Positions 8,822 to 18,338 of a DNA stretch of 64,000 bases are shown one piece after another. The notes below the pieces were generated by a model that was given only the letters and a program-made list of their open reading frames with translations, was not told the origin of the DNA and did not search any database. This DNA comes from Foetidibacter luteolus (GTDB lineage: Bacteria > Bacteroidota > Bacteroidia > Chitinophagales > Chitinophagaceae), in the NCBI RefSeq assembly GCF_009650435.1, contig NZ_VVIP01000078.1:19480-83479 (forward strand), read 5' to 3'. How positions within the stretch are numbered: position 1 is the stretch's first letter; every line of letters starts with the position of its first letter. Position numbers and translations under genes: made by a program.

Positions 8822-11413
8822 ATGAAAAAGTTGTTACTCCTTCTTGGCATCATCATTTCTTACGTGCAGTTACAGGCACAGTTTCCCGGCGGCGGTGGCG
8901 CTGCCGCCAACATTGGCCATATTTATGGCAAAGTGGTTGACAGTGCGGGCAAACCGGTGGCTGAAGCATCTGTAATATTGTTGCAGAACAAGTTAGACAC
9001 AGCCACAAAAAAGAAAAAAGATGTACTGCTGAAAGGCCTTACAACAAAAAGCAATGGCGAATTTAGCCTGGAAGAACTGCCCATGTTTGGGCCATTGAAA
9101 CTAAAAATATCCGCTGTAGGTTTTAAAGATGTGGAACAAACGATTTCCTTTATGCCTGCCGGCGGCCCCAAACCAGGTGGTACCGGCGGCGGCATGCCAT
9201 CGTTTGACAAAGACCTTGGCAACATTAAACTTTCCGCGGATGCCAATGTGCTGCAGGGCGTAACCGTTACCGCCAGCCAGCCACTGATGAAAATGGATAT
9301 TGACAAAAAAGTATTTAATGTAGAAAAGAATATTACCAGTGCCGGTGGAACAGCGCTGGATGTAATGCGCAACGTACCATCTCTACAGGTGGATATTGAC
9401 GGCAATGTTAAATTGCGCAACGCCGCCCCCCAGCTTTATATAGATGGAAGGCCCACTACCCTTTCTCTTGACCAGATACCCGCCGACGCCATTGAAAGCG
9501 TGGAAGTAATTACCAACCCTTCTGCAAAATATGATGCCTCAGGCGGTAATGCGGGCATACTGAATATTGTATTAAAGAAGAATAAGAAGAGTGGCTATAA
9601 CGGTAACATTATGGCTGGTGTTGACAGGCGTGGCGGCATTAACGGCGGTGGCAATTTTAACCTGCGCCAGGACAAGTTCAACTTCTCCGCCGCCTTTATG
9701 ACAAACCAGATGCGTAACCGTACCACCGGCACTACAGACCGTTTGAATTTTGGCGATGTAAATACCCAGGTTTTTCAGCAGAACACCAACAAAACAAACG
9801 GTGGCTTTATGTTTGGCAGGCTGGGGCTTGATTACTTCTTAACCAACAGGACCACCCTTTCTGCCGCTTTTATTAAAGTACATGGCGAGTTTAAACCCGG
9901 CGAAACCATTGACCTTACTACCGACAGCCTTTATAACACCGGTAAAGTAAGCAGTTACAGTCAACGCCTTTCCAACAGCCAGAGAGAGTTTAATGCCAAT
10001 GGCCTGCAGTTAGGTTTTAAGCACAACTTTCCCAAACAGGGCGAGGAGCTTACCGGCGATATCAACTATTTTTCAGGAAAAAACAATAACGAAGCCTTAT
10101 ACACCACCAACTATTATTCCGCCCCCAACGGTAACGTTACCGGCACACAATACCAGCAGGTAATTGGCGATGGTACCAATAAGTTTGTAACCATTCAAAC
10201 AGATTACGTAAAACCATTAAAAGGCAAAACAAAAATTGAAACCGGTGTACGCGTACAACTGCGTAATACCACAAATAACACAGATACTTACCTTAAAGCT
10301 GTAGGCGCAGGCGATTACAGCAAAGTAAATACCGGCACCACCAACTACAAAAACAAAGACAACGTGTATGCTGCTTATGTTTCTGTTACAAGTGGTTTTA
10401 AAGATTTTGGTTACCAGCTTGGCTTAAGGGCGGAAAGCTCTAACTACAACGGCGAGCTTACCAATACAGGCGAAAAGTTCAGCAATAAATACCCGGTTAA
10501 TTTGTTCCCGTCTGTATTTCTGAGCCAAAAGTTAAACCACAAGCAGGAGCTTCAGTTAAGCTTTACCCGGCGCATTAACAGGCCTAACTTTTTCCAGTTA
10601 ATCCCTTATACAGATTATACAGACAGCCTTAACATTACAAGCGGTAACCCCAACCTGGTACCGGAGTTTACCAACTCCCTGGAGTTTTCTTACGGTAAAA
10701 CCTTCAGCGGCAACAACAATATACTGGCATCGGTGTACTACAAGCATACTACAGGCCTTATTACCCGCTATCTCGATACGGCTATTAACCCCGCAACCGG
10801 CAGTAAGGATATCATTAACACGTATGAGAACGCCAACTCTTCTTACTCAGTAGGTGCAGAATTTACCTCCGTTAACTACCTTACCAAGTGGTGGGATATT
10901 ACCAGCAACATTAATATTTATAAGTCTAAAATCAATACCGATAATTTAACCGGCACATCGCAGGATGCCATGTGGAGTTGGTTTGGCAAGTTCAACAGCA
11001 ACTTTAAGCTGCCAAAGAATTTCTCCCTGCAGCTTTCTGCCGATTACCAGAGCAAAACCAACCTGCCGGTAACCAACAATACCAACCAGGGTGGCGGCCC
11101 TCCCATGCAGCAGGCGCAGGCTTCATCCCAGGGTTTTATCAGGCCGTTCTGGGGTATGGATTTCGCTGTAAAAAAGAGCTTTCTTAAAAACAACGCGGCT
11201 ACTGTTACTTTAACCGTAAGCGATATTTTCAGAACACGTAAGTCTGACCAATACTCTACCAGCGATTTCTTTGTGCAGAATTACTACCGCCTTAACAACC
11301 CGCAAATGGTACGGCTTACATTCTCCTACCGCTTTGGAAAAATGGACATGTCGCTGTTCAAGAGGCAGAATACCAAAGGCCAGGCAAACGCTATGGAAGG
11401 TATGAACCAGTAA
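8822..11413 (+). CDS. TonB-dependent receptor-type outer membrane protein
   Basis: 863-residue outer membrane beta-barrel. A signal peptide (MKKLLLLLGIIISYVQLQAQ) is followed by a Gly-rich stretch and a carboxypeptidase-regulatory-like beta-sandwich (GHIYGKVVDSAGKPVAEASV, residues ~32-125). Next comes a plug domain (~140-245, with VIDEVEVITNPSAKYD-like text at ESVEVITNPSAKYDASGG) and a large barrel to the C-terminus. The layout is that of the Bacteroidota outer-membrane beta-barrel family often annotated as TonB-dependent receptors without a SusD partner. No SusD-like, sigma or anti-sigma gene is adjacent, so the substrate cannot be inferred. A strong hairpin lies 33 bp after the stop. Confidence 0.88.
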   Translation: MKKLLLLLGIIISYVQLQAQFPGGGGAAANIGHIYGKVVDSAGKPVAEASVILLQNKLDTATKKKKDVLLKGLTTKSNGEFSLEELPMFGPLKLKISAVGFKDVEQTISFMPAGGPKPGGTGGGMPSFDKDLGNIKLSADANVLQGVTVTASQPLMKMDIDKKVFNVEKNITSAGGTALDVMRNVPSLQVDIDGNVKLRNAAPQLYIDGRPTTLSLDQIPADAIESVEVITNPSAKYDASGGNAGILNIVLKKNKKSGYNGNIMAGVDRRGGINGGGNFNLRQDKFNFSAAFMTNQMRNRTTGTTDRLNFGDVNTQVFQQNTNKTNGGFMFGRLGLDYFLTNRTTLSAAFIKVHGEFKPGETIDLTTDSLYNTGKVSSYSQRLSNSQREFNANGLQLGFKHNFPKQGEELTGDINYFSGKNNNEALYTTNYYSAPNGNVTGTQYQQVIGDGTNKFVTIQTDYVKPLKGKTKIETGVRVQLRNTTNNTDTYLKAVGAGDYSKVNTGTTNYKNKDNVYAAYVSVTSGFKDFGYQLGLRAESSNYNGELTNTGEKFSNKYPVNLFPSVFLSQKLNHKQELQLSFTRRINRPNFFQLIPYTDYTDSLNITSGNPNLVPEFTNSLEFSYGKTFSGNNNILASVYYKHTTGLITRYLDTAINPATGSKDIINTYENANSSYSVGAEFTSVNYLTKWWDITSNINIYKSKINTDNLTGTSQDAMWSWFGKFNSNFKLPKNFSLQLSADYQSKTNLPVTNNTNQGGGPPMQQAQASSQGFIRPFWGMDFAVKKSFLKNNAATVTLTVSDIFRTRKSDQYSTSDFFVQNYYRLNNPQMVRLTFSYRFGKMDMSLFKRQNTKGQANAMEGMNQ

Positions 11414-11446
11414 TGGTTATTAAAATACCAGTTCATCAATTAAACA

Positions 11447-11500
11447 TGCCCAATGCTTTATGTTATGGCACAACATGAAGCATTGGGCATAATGTATTTT
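11447..11500 (+). terminator. Strong hairpin after the TonB receptor gene
   Basis: Perfect 18-bp inverted repeat (TGCCCAATGCTTTATGTT at 11447-11464 pairing with 11472-11489) around a 7-base loop, followed by TAATGTATTTT. The T-tract is broken, so it is either an intrinsic terminator of moderate quality or an mRNA-stabilising hairpin. Confidence 0.65.
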
Positions 11501-11564
11501 ACAGTATTGCAAACCCTTTATATACGTTACCTAAAGCAGGAATTTTATGGGCCCGGCAGCACGA

Positions 11565-11632
11565 ACTACTATTGAGCTTTGCTTGCGTCGCACTCTTGTA
11601 CGTTCAATCCGCTATGCGGCACCGTGTAAATG
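11565..11632 (+). repeat. Divergent copy of the E/F repeat family
   Basis: Contains TTGCGTCGCACTCTTGTACG and CCGCTATGCGGCAC. The first part resembles the TTGTGTCACTCACTTGTACG motif of the copies at 16040, 23433, 49165 and 56482. It lies between the convergent receptor and PepSY genes. Confidence 0.5.
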
Positions 11633-11653
11633 GCTTTAACTATTCAGGTGCTT

Positions 11654-12805
11654 TTATACAATAGGGCTTGGCCTTGTAATATAAACGGCACTGGCTTTTG
11701 CAGGCGACTTCTTTTTTCGCCTGCCCCACCAAACAAGAAAGCCGGTAACAGGCAGGGATGCCGCTACCAGCGAGGCCAGGAAATACACAATTTTACTGCC
11801 TATGCCCAAAGCCCTGATGCGGCCGGTATGAAAATCAAAATTGCTTCTGGCTATCCTGTCGTATCCTGTATAGTTTTTGTACTGCTCCGCTTTTACCAGT
11901 TTACCTGTAACCGCATTGTAGTATAATGTGTTTTGCTTTCGCACAATGCTGTAGGGGTAACGCATAATTACACGGGTAATAGCTTCCTTACCGGAAGCGG
12001 GGGTAACAAAAGTTTCCTTTGCACCTGGAAAAGCGGTTGTAGCTGCCAGGTAAGCATCCTGCACAGAAAGCACTTGTTTTGCTTTGCCCGCCTTTGCCGT
12101 TACTTTTTTGTTGTTAACACTGGCGCTGCCGGTAGTTATAAACGATGCAATGCTTTTAACGGTGTCAAAAGTCCAGAACAGGCCGGTAAGGGAAATAATC
12201 AACAGCACCAGCAAGGCGTAAAAGCCCAGCACGCTATGCATATCCCACACAAGGCGTTTACGGTTGGTTGTTCTAAAATTTAGGCGTATAGCCTGGCGTA
12301 AGAACCTTTTTTGTTTAGGCCACCACAATATCAATCCACTGATGCACATGATGAAAAATATCAGCACATTCCACTTTACTATTTGAGTACCCACTTCCCC
12401 CATGTAAAGCCCGGTGTGAATTTTTTGGATGACCGTAAAAAAATCCCTGTTCTTATCCCGCACGCCTGTAACAAAACCGGTAACCGGGTTAATGGTTACC
12501 AGGCGCTTATCAGTAAGGAATACAAAAGCCGCATCGCTGGTTTCTTTAAAGCGTATGCTGGTAATCTTTTCGTTAGGGTAATAAGAACGAAAGGTATCAA
12601 TCATCCTGTCAAGCGGCAAACGGGGGGCGTTGCTTTCAGCAATATGGTAATATTGGTGCTGAAAGGCTTCCCGCCCTTCTTCTTCAAAAACATACAAGGC
12701 GCCGGTAATGGCTACTATAAAAACCACCAGCCCGGACACAAGTCCGAGCCAGCGGTGAACAATGCGGAATGTATTTTTTATGGTCTTCTTCTTTTTCTCT
12801 GCCAT
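11654..12805 (-). CDS. PepSY-associated TM protein (siderophore/iron-reductase type)
   Basis: 383-residue inner-membrane protein of the PepSY_TM family. Four hydrophobic segments are visible: LGLVSGLVVFIVAITGALYV near residue 20, one near 145, one near 195 and one near 350. Periplasmic PepSY-type domains lie between them. Conserved histidines in RIVHRWLG, IQKIHTGLYMG, WDMHSVLGFY and FDFHTGRI are typical of relatives implicated in ferric-siderophore reduction. The start is only 5 bp after the stop of the upstream siderophore receptor gene, so the two form an operon. The likely role is release of iron from the imported or periplasmic chelate; this is inferred from family and context. Confidence 0.85.
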   Translation of the reverse strand: MAEKKKKTIKNTFRIVHRWLGLVSGLVVFIVAITGALYVFEEEGREAFQHQYYHIAESNAPRLPLDRMIDTFRSYYPNEKITSIRFKETSDAAFVFLTDKRLVTINPVTGFVTGVRDKNRDFFTVIQKIHTGLYMGEVGTQIVKWNVLIFFIMCISGLILWWPKQKRFLRQAIRLNFRTTNRKRLVWDMHSVLGFYALLVLLIISLTGLFWTFDTVKSIASFITTGSASVNNKKVTAKAGKAKQVLSVQDAYLAATTAFPGAKETFVTPASGKEAITRVIMRYPYSIVRKQNTLYYNAVTGKLVKAEQYKNYTGYDRIARSNFDFHTGRIRALGIGSKIVYFLASLVAASLPVTGFLVWWGRRKKKSPAKASAVYITRPSPIV

Positions 12806-12810
12806 ATCAT

Positions 12811-15174
12811 TTAAAATCTGAAAGTAATGTTAGCGGTTACCCTTGTTGGCATTTGCGGCGCCAGCCTGAACGACCAGTATTTTTCATTGGCAAGGTTGTC
12901 AACCTTAACACCTATGCGAAAAGTTGGCTTGTCGTAAAAAACAGTGGCATCAAGTACAGTATAGGAGGGTATGGAAAAAGCAAACGTTGTTGTATTTGTC
13001 TGGAAAGAAGAGCTGCCGTAATTGCCGCCTATGCCAAAGCCAAGCCCTTTTGCCGCTCCGCCCATCAGCCTGTAACTTATCCACAGGTTGGCAAGGTGTG
13101 CCGGTCCGGCAGTGGCAGGCCTAAGACCTTCCACATTTTTGTTAGAAAGGGTGTATTTGCTGTTGTTATACGCATAGCCGGCAACTATGTTTAAGCCGCC
13201 AAAAGGGTTGGCAATCACTTCTGCTTCTATGCCTTTGCTTAATTGTGTGCCATCCTGCAGGTTAAAGCCGGGGTGGTCAAGGTCGTCCCTGGTTGTATTG
13301 GTTACATCAATATTGTAATAGCTGATGGTGCTGCTAAGCCTATGTTCAAAGGCGTCCAGTTTCATACCTGCCTCCCACTGGTTGGCCTGCTGGGGTTTAA
13401 AGGGCACACCGTTAAAATCGGTACCGCCGATGTTGTTAAAGCCATTCATGTAATTAGCGAAAAGAGACACTTCATCTTTTACCAGTTCATACACCAAACC
13501 CAGCTTTGGGGATAGTGCGTTTTGCGAAAAAGCGCCATCGGTAGAATCAAGCCCGGGATAATAAGTGCCTTTGTTAATAAACCTGTCAAATCGCAGGCTA
13601 AGCATTGCCTTAAAGCGTACCGTAATGTCAATAACATTCGAAACATAGGCGCTGTAAGTGTACTCATTTGTGCGGTAAATGGAATAAGCGCTGTGTGCCG
13701 CGGCCGAGTCAACCTTATCGGCATTAAAATAGTTGTATGCCTCGCCGGGCCTTTTAAAATTAATGGCGGGCAGGGTAATGGTCGGCGTAGTCCTGTCGCT
13801 GCGCTGGTTATAAAAATCAATGCCTGCCACCAGCCGGTTCCTCATGCTGCCTATTCTAAAATCGCCCACAATGTTCTGTTGTATTTCGGTACCGTTGTAA
13901 GGAAAATTTTCTTTTTGCACGCTTTGCTGCAGCGTACTGTCTGTACGGCCTATCAACTGTGTAACATAGCCTTTGGTGGCGGAGTAAGTGCGGGTAAAGA
14001 ATGTTTGCAGTTTCCACTGGCCTGAAAGGCGGTAGTTGATTTGCCCAAACACATTAAGCTGTTGGGTAACGTAATCCAGGGAATTATTCGTAAACGACCT
14101 CTTGTAGTCCATACCCAGGTCTTTTATATTGGTTACTTTACCTGTACGTGCGGGTGCAAACCTGACAGGTGAGGTTGCATTGAAGTTAGATGCTTCCACA
14201 TCCAGCAAAAAAGACAGTTTGTCGCTGGCTTTGTAAACAAAGCTCGGGGCAAACATCATGCTGCGGGTAAAACCGGCATCCTGGAAACTTTGCTCCGTAT
14301 GCAGTGCCCCGTTAACACGCATAAGCACCGTTTTATCGTCGTTTAAGGGACTGTTGATATCAAAACTTAACCTGTTAAGATTGTAACTGCCGGCAGTATA
14401 ACTAATCTCGCCCCTGCGGTATTCATTGGGCTTTTTGGTTACCCGGTTAAAAAGGCCGCCAAAAGAAATCTGGCTACTGTTGAACAGTGTGCCGGAAGGG
14501 CCTTTTACCGCTTCCAGTACTTCAAGGTTGGCAGGGTCTATATTGGTATAAACAAACCCCGAAATGCTGTTGCGTATAAGATTGGCGGTAGTAAACCCGC
14601 GGGACAGCATGGCACTCCTGCCCTGGTTATACACTACAGGCACACCTGCGCCGGGAATATTTTTGAAAATGCTGTTATAGTCTGTTACCTGCTGCTCTTT
14701 CATGATTTCCTTGGTAACAATGGTATACACCTGCGGGTTTTCAATATTCTTCAGCGGCAGCCGTGCTACATCGTCTGTTTCCTTTTTATTAAAACGGTTA
14801 TGGCCTGTGGTAATGGTTACCTCCGTGAGCTGTTGTTGGGTTACTTTAAGCTCTATACTTATAACAGAGGCCTGGCCTTGAATTACGGTAACAGATTGTT
14901 CGGCTGAACTATAACCAATGAAAGAAACATTTAACGTATAAGAACCTGGCTGCAGGTTCTCTATTACAAAGGTGCCGTCTTCTTCAGAAACAGATTCCCG
15001 GTTGATATTTTTTACATGAATGGAAGCGCCATACACCGGCTTTTTATCGGCTGTAACCACTTTTCCCTTAATGGCGCCGGAACCTGGTACTTCAGCCTGT
15101 GCAGTAATAACAGACAACAGCAATACGAGTACAAAAGAAAATGTTCTATAATAATTACCTGATTGTTTGCCCAT
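12811..15174 (-). CDS. TonB-dependent siderophore receptor
   Basis: 787-residue outer membrane receptor. The ATG at 15174 precedes a signal peptide (TFSFVLVLLLSVITAQA); the frame is open to a TTG at 15195, which is less likely. Domains: carboxypeptidase-regulatory-like sandwich (~28-110, IKGKVVTADKKPVYGASI), plug (~140-245), including the TonB-receptor plug text IFKNIPGAGVPVVYNQGRSAMLSRG (given here only as landmarks), and a 22-strand-type barrel ending in a terminal Phe (TANITFRF). The plug and barrel order matches siderophore receptors of the FhuA/FpvA kind. It is followed within 5 bp by the PepSY protein, a common pairing for ferric-siderophore uptake. The ligand is unknown and no siderophore biosynthesis gene is in view. 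Confidence 0.88.
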   Translation of the reverse strand: MGKQSGNYYRTFSFVLVLLLSVITAQAEVPGSGAIKGKVVTADKKPVYGASIHVKNINRESVSEEDGTFVIENLQPGSYTLNVSFIGYSSAEQSVTVIQGQASVISIELKVTQQQLTEVTITTGHNRFNKKETDDVARLPLKNIENPQVYTIVTKEIMKEQQVTDYNSIFKNIPGAGVPVVYNQGRSAMLSRGFTTANLIRNSISGFVYTNIDPANLEVLEAVKGPSGTLFNSSQISFGGLFNRVTKKPNEYRRGEISYTAGSYNLNRLSFDINSPLNDDKTVLMRVNGALHTEQSFQDAGFTRSMMFAPSFVYKASDKLSFLLDVEASNFNATSPVRFAPARTGKVTNIKDLGMDYKRSFTNNSLDYVTQQLNVFGQINYRLSGQWKLQTFFTRTYSATKGYVTQLIGRTDSTLQQSVQKENFPYNGTEIQQNIVGDFRIGSMRNRLVAGIDFYNQRSDRTTPTITLPAINFKRPGEAYNYFNADKVDSAAAHSAYSIYRTNEYTYSAYVSNVIDITVRFKAMLSLRFDRFINKGTYYPGLDSTDGAFSQNALSPKLGLVYELVKDEVSLFANYMNGFNNIGGTDFNGVPFKPQQANQWEAGMKLDAFEHRLSSTISYYNIDVTNTTRDDLDHPGFNLQDGTQLSKGIEAEVIANPFGGLNIVAGYAYNNSKYTLSNKNVEGLRPATAGPAHLANLWISYRLMGGAAKGLGFGIGGNYGSSSFQTNTTTFAFSIPSYTVLDATVFYDKPTFRIGVKVDNLANEKYWSFRLAPQMPTRVTANITFRF

Positions 15175-15288
15175 AGCATTGTTAATTGCCGGCAAAATTG
15201 AAGGTGATAGCGCTTAACCATTTACATTATCGGGAGAAAGCAGTTACGAGAAAAGGAATAAGTATAAACTGTTCAGTGTACCATAACC

Positions 15289-15924
15289 TTACACATTATT
15301 TTTTTTCAGCACTGCAACCAGCAGCCGGGGAAGCGTTGTCCTGTCGTTGTCGTCAAAATATTCCTTGACATCATACACATCCAATCCATATTCTTTACCC
15401 GCTTCTGTAAAGTCTGAAACATGATGATTAAAACAATTTACTATCTGCGTGCCGTTCTCTGTTTCAAACCGGGCTTTGGAGCCTGCGTATTGCTTAAAAG
15501 GGTGCAGTTCGCCAATATATACATACCCACCCGGACATAATACGGATGACACCTGCTGAAATACCGGGAAAAGGTTTTCAATATGTTCCAGCACCAGGCT
15601 AAAGCTAACCAGGTTGTACTGATTGTTTTCAGCAAAGTGCCAGGGCTGCATAATATCGGCCTGCACAAACTTTACATGCGCATCATTCACTTTTTGCCTT
15701 GCTTTGGCAAGCATTTCTTCCGACAGATCAACGGATGTTAACTGTTTTGCATGCTCCTTTAACCAAACCGTGTTTTTACCTGTGCCACAGCCAATTTCAA
15801 GGGCTGCATCAAAGGGTATGTTGCCGAGCGTTTCCCGCAAGGCGGTGGCTTCGAGGTCTCTTGTTTTGTTGATGTTGGTGTCATACTGACCGGCCCAAAC
15901 ATTATAAGCCTGTCTTGTATCCAT
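15289..15924 (-). CDS. Class I SAM-dependent methyltransferase
   Basis: 211-residue soluble methyltransferase with the Rossmann-type SAM-binding fold. Motif I is LEIGCGTGKN at residues ~42-51, the acidic post-I residue lies in LTSVDLSEEML, and later motifs appear at VKFVQADIMQPW and YNLVSFSLVLEHIE. A DxWAxxYD-like opening (YNVWAGQYD) is common in UbiE/COQ5-like and Tam-like small-molecule methyltransferases. The substrate cannot be told from sequence. It stands between the siderophore receptor and miaA on the same strand, with gaps over 100 bp on both sides. Confidence 0.88.
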   Translation of the reverse strand: MDTRQAYNVWAGQYDTNINKTRDLEATALRETLGNIPFDAALEIGCGTGKNTVWLKEHAKQLTSVDLSEEMLAKARQKVNDAHVKFVQADIMQPWHFAENNQYNLVSFSLVLEHIENLFPVFQQVSSVLCPGGYVYIGELHPFKQYAGSKARFETENGTQIVNCFNHHVSDFTEAGKEYGLDVYDVKEYFDDNDRTTLPRLLVAVLKKNNV

Positions 15925-16039
15925 ACTGTTATATTAAGACTGATTAATAAGTTAAAGCGTGCTGCACAATGGCGGGTAGAGGACAAGTCCCTTCGTTTTG
16001 CTCAGGGCAGGCTACTGAAGCAATTGGTGAATAGAATTG

Positions 16040-16081
16040 CTTCAGTACAAGTGAGTGACACAACCGCAGCCTCATAGCAGC
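16040..16081 (-). repeat. Family F repeat copy
   Basis: Minus-strand copy of a ~35-bp motif: CTATGAGGCT, a short spacer, TTGTGTCACTCACTTGTAC. Similar copies lie at 23433-23470, 49165-49200 and 56482-56520. Confidence 0.55.
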
Positions 16082-16106
16082 AACAAAGTTCGTCCCAAAA
16101 ATGTAT

Positions 16107-17015
16107 TTACAACTGCTGCTCAACATAGTTTACCAAATGCTCATATTTTTCCGGATTAAACCATTTAATAGCACTGTCTTTTTTAAACCAGGTGATTTGC
16201 CGCTTGGCATACTGGCGGGTATTGGTTTTAATTTGGTCAACCGCTTTTTCAAGTGTGCAGTGGCCGTCAAAATAATCAAACAATTCCCGGTAGCCAACCG
16301 TTTGTAACGCGTTTATATGCTTTAAGTGCCGCAGGCTTTTTACTTCCGCTTCCAGCCCCGCCTGCATCATCATATCAACACGTTGGTGAATGCGGGCATG
16401 CAGGGCTTCCTTGGGCAGTTCAAGAGCTGTTTTAATGATGTGAAAAGGACGGTTAACCTTATTGCCTTTTCTAAATGTTGTAATGGATTTACCTGTTGCC
16501 TGCACCACTTGCAGGGCCCGCATTAAACGTTGCGGGTTCTGCTGTTCGGCAACAGCCCAGAAAGCGGGGTCGGCGTTTTTTACTTCATCCTGCAACCATT
16601 GCAACCCGTTACTTGTGTAACCGGCAATTATGCTGTTACGTAACTGTAGTGGCACGGCAGGCATTTCGTCCATGCCTTCACAAAAGGCTTTTATGTAAAG
16701 GCCCGTACCGCCAACCATTACTACAACACTGTTGTGCTTAAGGATGTCCTCCGTTTTTTCAAGAGCGTACAACTCAAAAGTACCGGCATTTACCTCTTCC
16801 TGAATGCCGTGGCTGTTAATAAAGTAATGCTTTACCTGTTGTAATTCTGCGGCAGAAGGTTTGGCCACGCCAATATTGAGTTCACGGTAACATTGGCGGG
16901 AATCAGCAGAGATAATTTCTGTGCCAAAATGTTGTGCCAGTTGTATAGCCAGCGCCGTTTTACCAACGGCTGTTGGGCCGGCAACAACAATAACTGTTTG
17001 GCGTGGATGGCTCAT
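16107..17015 (-). CDS. miaA: tRNA dimethylallyltransferase
   Basis: 302-residue enzyme that transfers a dimethylallyl group from DMAPP to N6 of A37 in tRNAs reading UNN codons. The P-loop GPTAVGKT is at residues 13-20, followed by the DMAPP-site segment ISADSRQCYREL with the conserved Asp-Ser-Arg-Gln, then GGTGLYIKAFCEG. The C-terminal signature contains VGYRELFDYFDG and TRQYAKRQITWFKKD. Length is normal for bacterial MiaA. It lies between the methyltransferase and the response regulator, all on the minus strand, but the gaps (182 and 57 bp) leave operon membership open. Confidence 0.97.
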   Translation of the reverse strand: MSHPRQTVIVVAGPTAVGKTALAIQLAQHFGTEIISADSRQCYRELNIGVAKPSAAELQQVKHYFINSHGIQEEVNAGTFELYALEKTEDILKHNSVVVMVGGTGLYIKAFCEGMDEMPAVPLQLRNSIIAGYTSNGLQWLQDEVKNADPAFWAVAEQQNPQRLMRALQVVQATGKSITTFRKGNKVNRPFHIIKTALELPKEALHARIHQRVDMMMQAGLEAEVKSLRHLKHINALQTVGYRELFDYFDGHCTLEKAVDQIKTNTRQYAKRQITWFKKDSAIKWFNPEKYEHLVNYVEQQL

Positions 17016-17072
17016 GGAAAAGATAGGGAGAAGTAACGTTATCTACGTTTCTGCCACACTTCTCCCGTTATA

Positions 17073-18233
17073 TCAGTTGGGCAGTACGTAATTGGTAACA
17101 TCTTCCAGCATAATGGATTTGCCAGACAAAATAACCAGCCTTTCCACCACGTTGCGCAGTTCGCGGATATTGCCCGTCCAGTCGTGCTTTTGCAAGGCAT
17201 CCATTGCTTTTTTATCAATCAGCTTTTTGGCCTGTCCATATTCCTCCGCTATATCGCTCAGGAATTTATCTACCAGCAGCGGGATATCATCCCGGCGCTC
17301 ATTCAGAGACGGTACATGAATCAGTATAACGCTCAGGCGGTGGTAAAGGTCAAGCCGGAAGTTCTTTTCTTCCACTTCCTTCATCAGGTTTTTGTTGGTG
17401 GCGGCAATCACCCGCACATCTACCGGAATTTCCTTATCGCCCCCTACCCTTGTAATCTTGCCTTCCTGCAATGCCCGCAGCACTTTTGCCTGCGCATTAA
17501 GGCTCATATCGCCAATTTCATCCAGGAAAAGTGTGCCGCCATTAGCCTGCTCAAACTTGCCGATACGTTGTTTAATGGCCGATGTAAAAGAACCTTTTTC
17601 ATGGCCGAATAATTCGCTTTCAATCAGCTCGCTGGGTATGGCCGCGCAGTTAACTTCTATCATCATTCCATCGGCGCGGTTGCTTTTGGCATGTATCCAT
17701 CTGGCCACCAGTTCCTTGCCACTGCCGTTCTCGCCGGTAATAAGGCAACGGGCATCGGTTGGCGCCACTTTTTCAATGGTTTCTTTAATACGGGTAATGC
17801 CATCGCTTTCGCCAATCATTTCCTGCACTTTGGCCACTTTGCGGCGCAACGTACGGGTTTCTTTGCTTAGCACATTACGATCCATGGCATTGCGTATGGT
17901 AATAAGCATGCGGTTTAAATCCGGCGGTTTGGATATGTAATCGAAGGCGCCCTTTTTCACCGCATCAACGGCTGTTTCAATGGTACCGTGGCCGCTTATC
18001 ATAATAATGGGCACATCCGGGTTCACTTCACCGGCCTTTGTTAAAAACTCAATGCCGTCCATTTTAGGCATTTTGATATCGCAAAGCACAACGTCGTAGC
18101 TGTTAGAAGTAAAGTATTTCCATCCTTCTTCACCGTCAGCGGCTTCCGTAACCTTAAAACCTTCGTTGCCAAGTATGTCTTTCAACACATTCCTGATGGC
18201 ACGCTCGTCATCCACAATCAAGATATTTGACAT
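17073..18233 (-). CDS. Response regulator with sigma-54-type AAA+ domain, no HTH
   Basis: 386 residues: receiver domain (~1-120; acidic pair at D8-D9, phospho-acceptor D52 in LCDIKMP, K102 in SKPPD) joined to an AAA+ domain (~140-380) of the NtrC type. Walker A is GENGSGKE at ~167-174, Walker B GGTLFLDEIGD at ~232-242, and an arginine-finger region is present. Two departures from NtrC are visible. The sigma-54 contact loop reads GSFTSA (214-219) rather than GAFTGA. The protein also stops right after VTNYVLPN with no Fis-type helix-turn-helix. Similar HTH-less forms are, to my recollection, common in Bacteroidota. Its kinase is not adjacent. Function as a sigma-54 activator is therefore plausible but not certain. 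Confidence 0.9.
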   Translation of the reverse strand: MSNILIVDDERAIRNVLKDILGNEGFKVTEAADGEEGWKYFTSNSYDVVLCDIKMPKMDGIEFLTKAGEVNPDVPIIMISGHGTIETAVDAVKKGAFDYISKPPDLNRMLITIRNAMDRNVLSKETRTLRRKVAKVQEMIGESDGITRIKETIEKVAPTDARCLITGENGSGKELVARWIHAKSNRADGMMIEVNCAAIPSELIESELFGHEKGSFTSAIKQRIGKFEQANGGTLFLDEIGDMSLNAQAKVLRALQEGKITRVGGDKEIPVDVRVIAATNKNLMKEVEEKNFRLDLYHRLSVILIHVPSLNERRDDIPLLVDKFLSDIAEEYGQAKKLIDKKAMDALQKHDWTGNIRELRNVVERLVILSGKSIMLEDVTNYVLPN

Positions 18234-18338
18234 AGGGGTGTTATTTTAGGGCTGCTAAGATAAGGAAGTTGCGGTGACTGAAAACCAGTAATGTACGATG
18301 CCGGGCACCGGTATAAGATGTACATGTATTCAGGAAGA

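Noticed and set aside
8619..8825. 68-aa open frame before the TonB receptor gene
   Set aside because: Its first half is the family E repeat and it overlaps the start of the receptor; not a credible gene.
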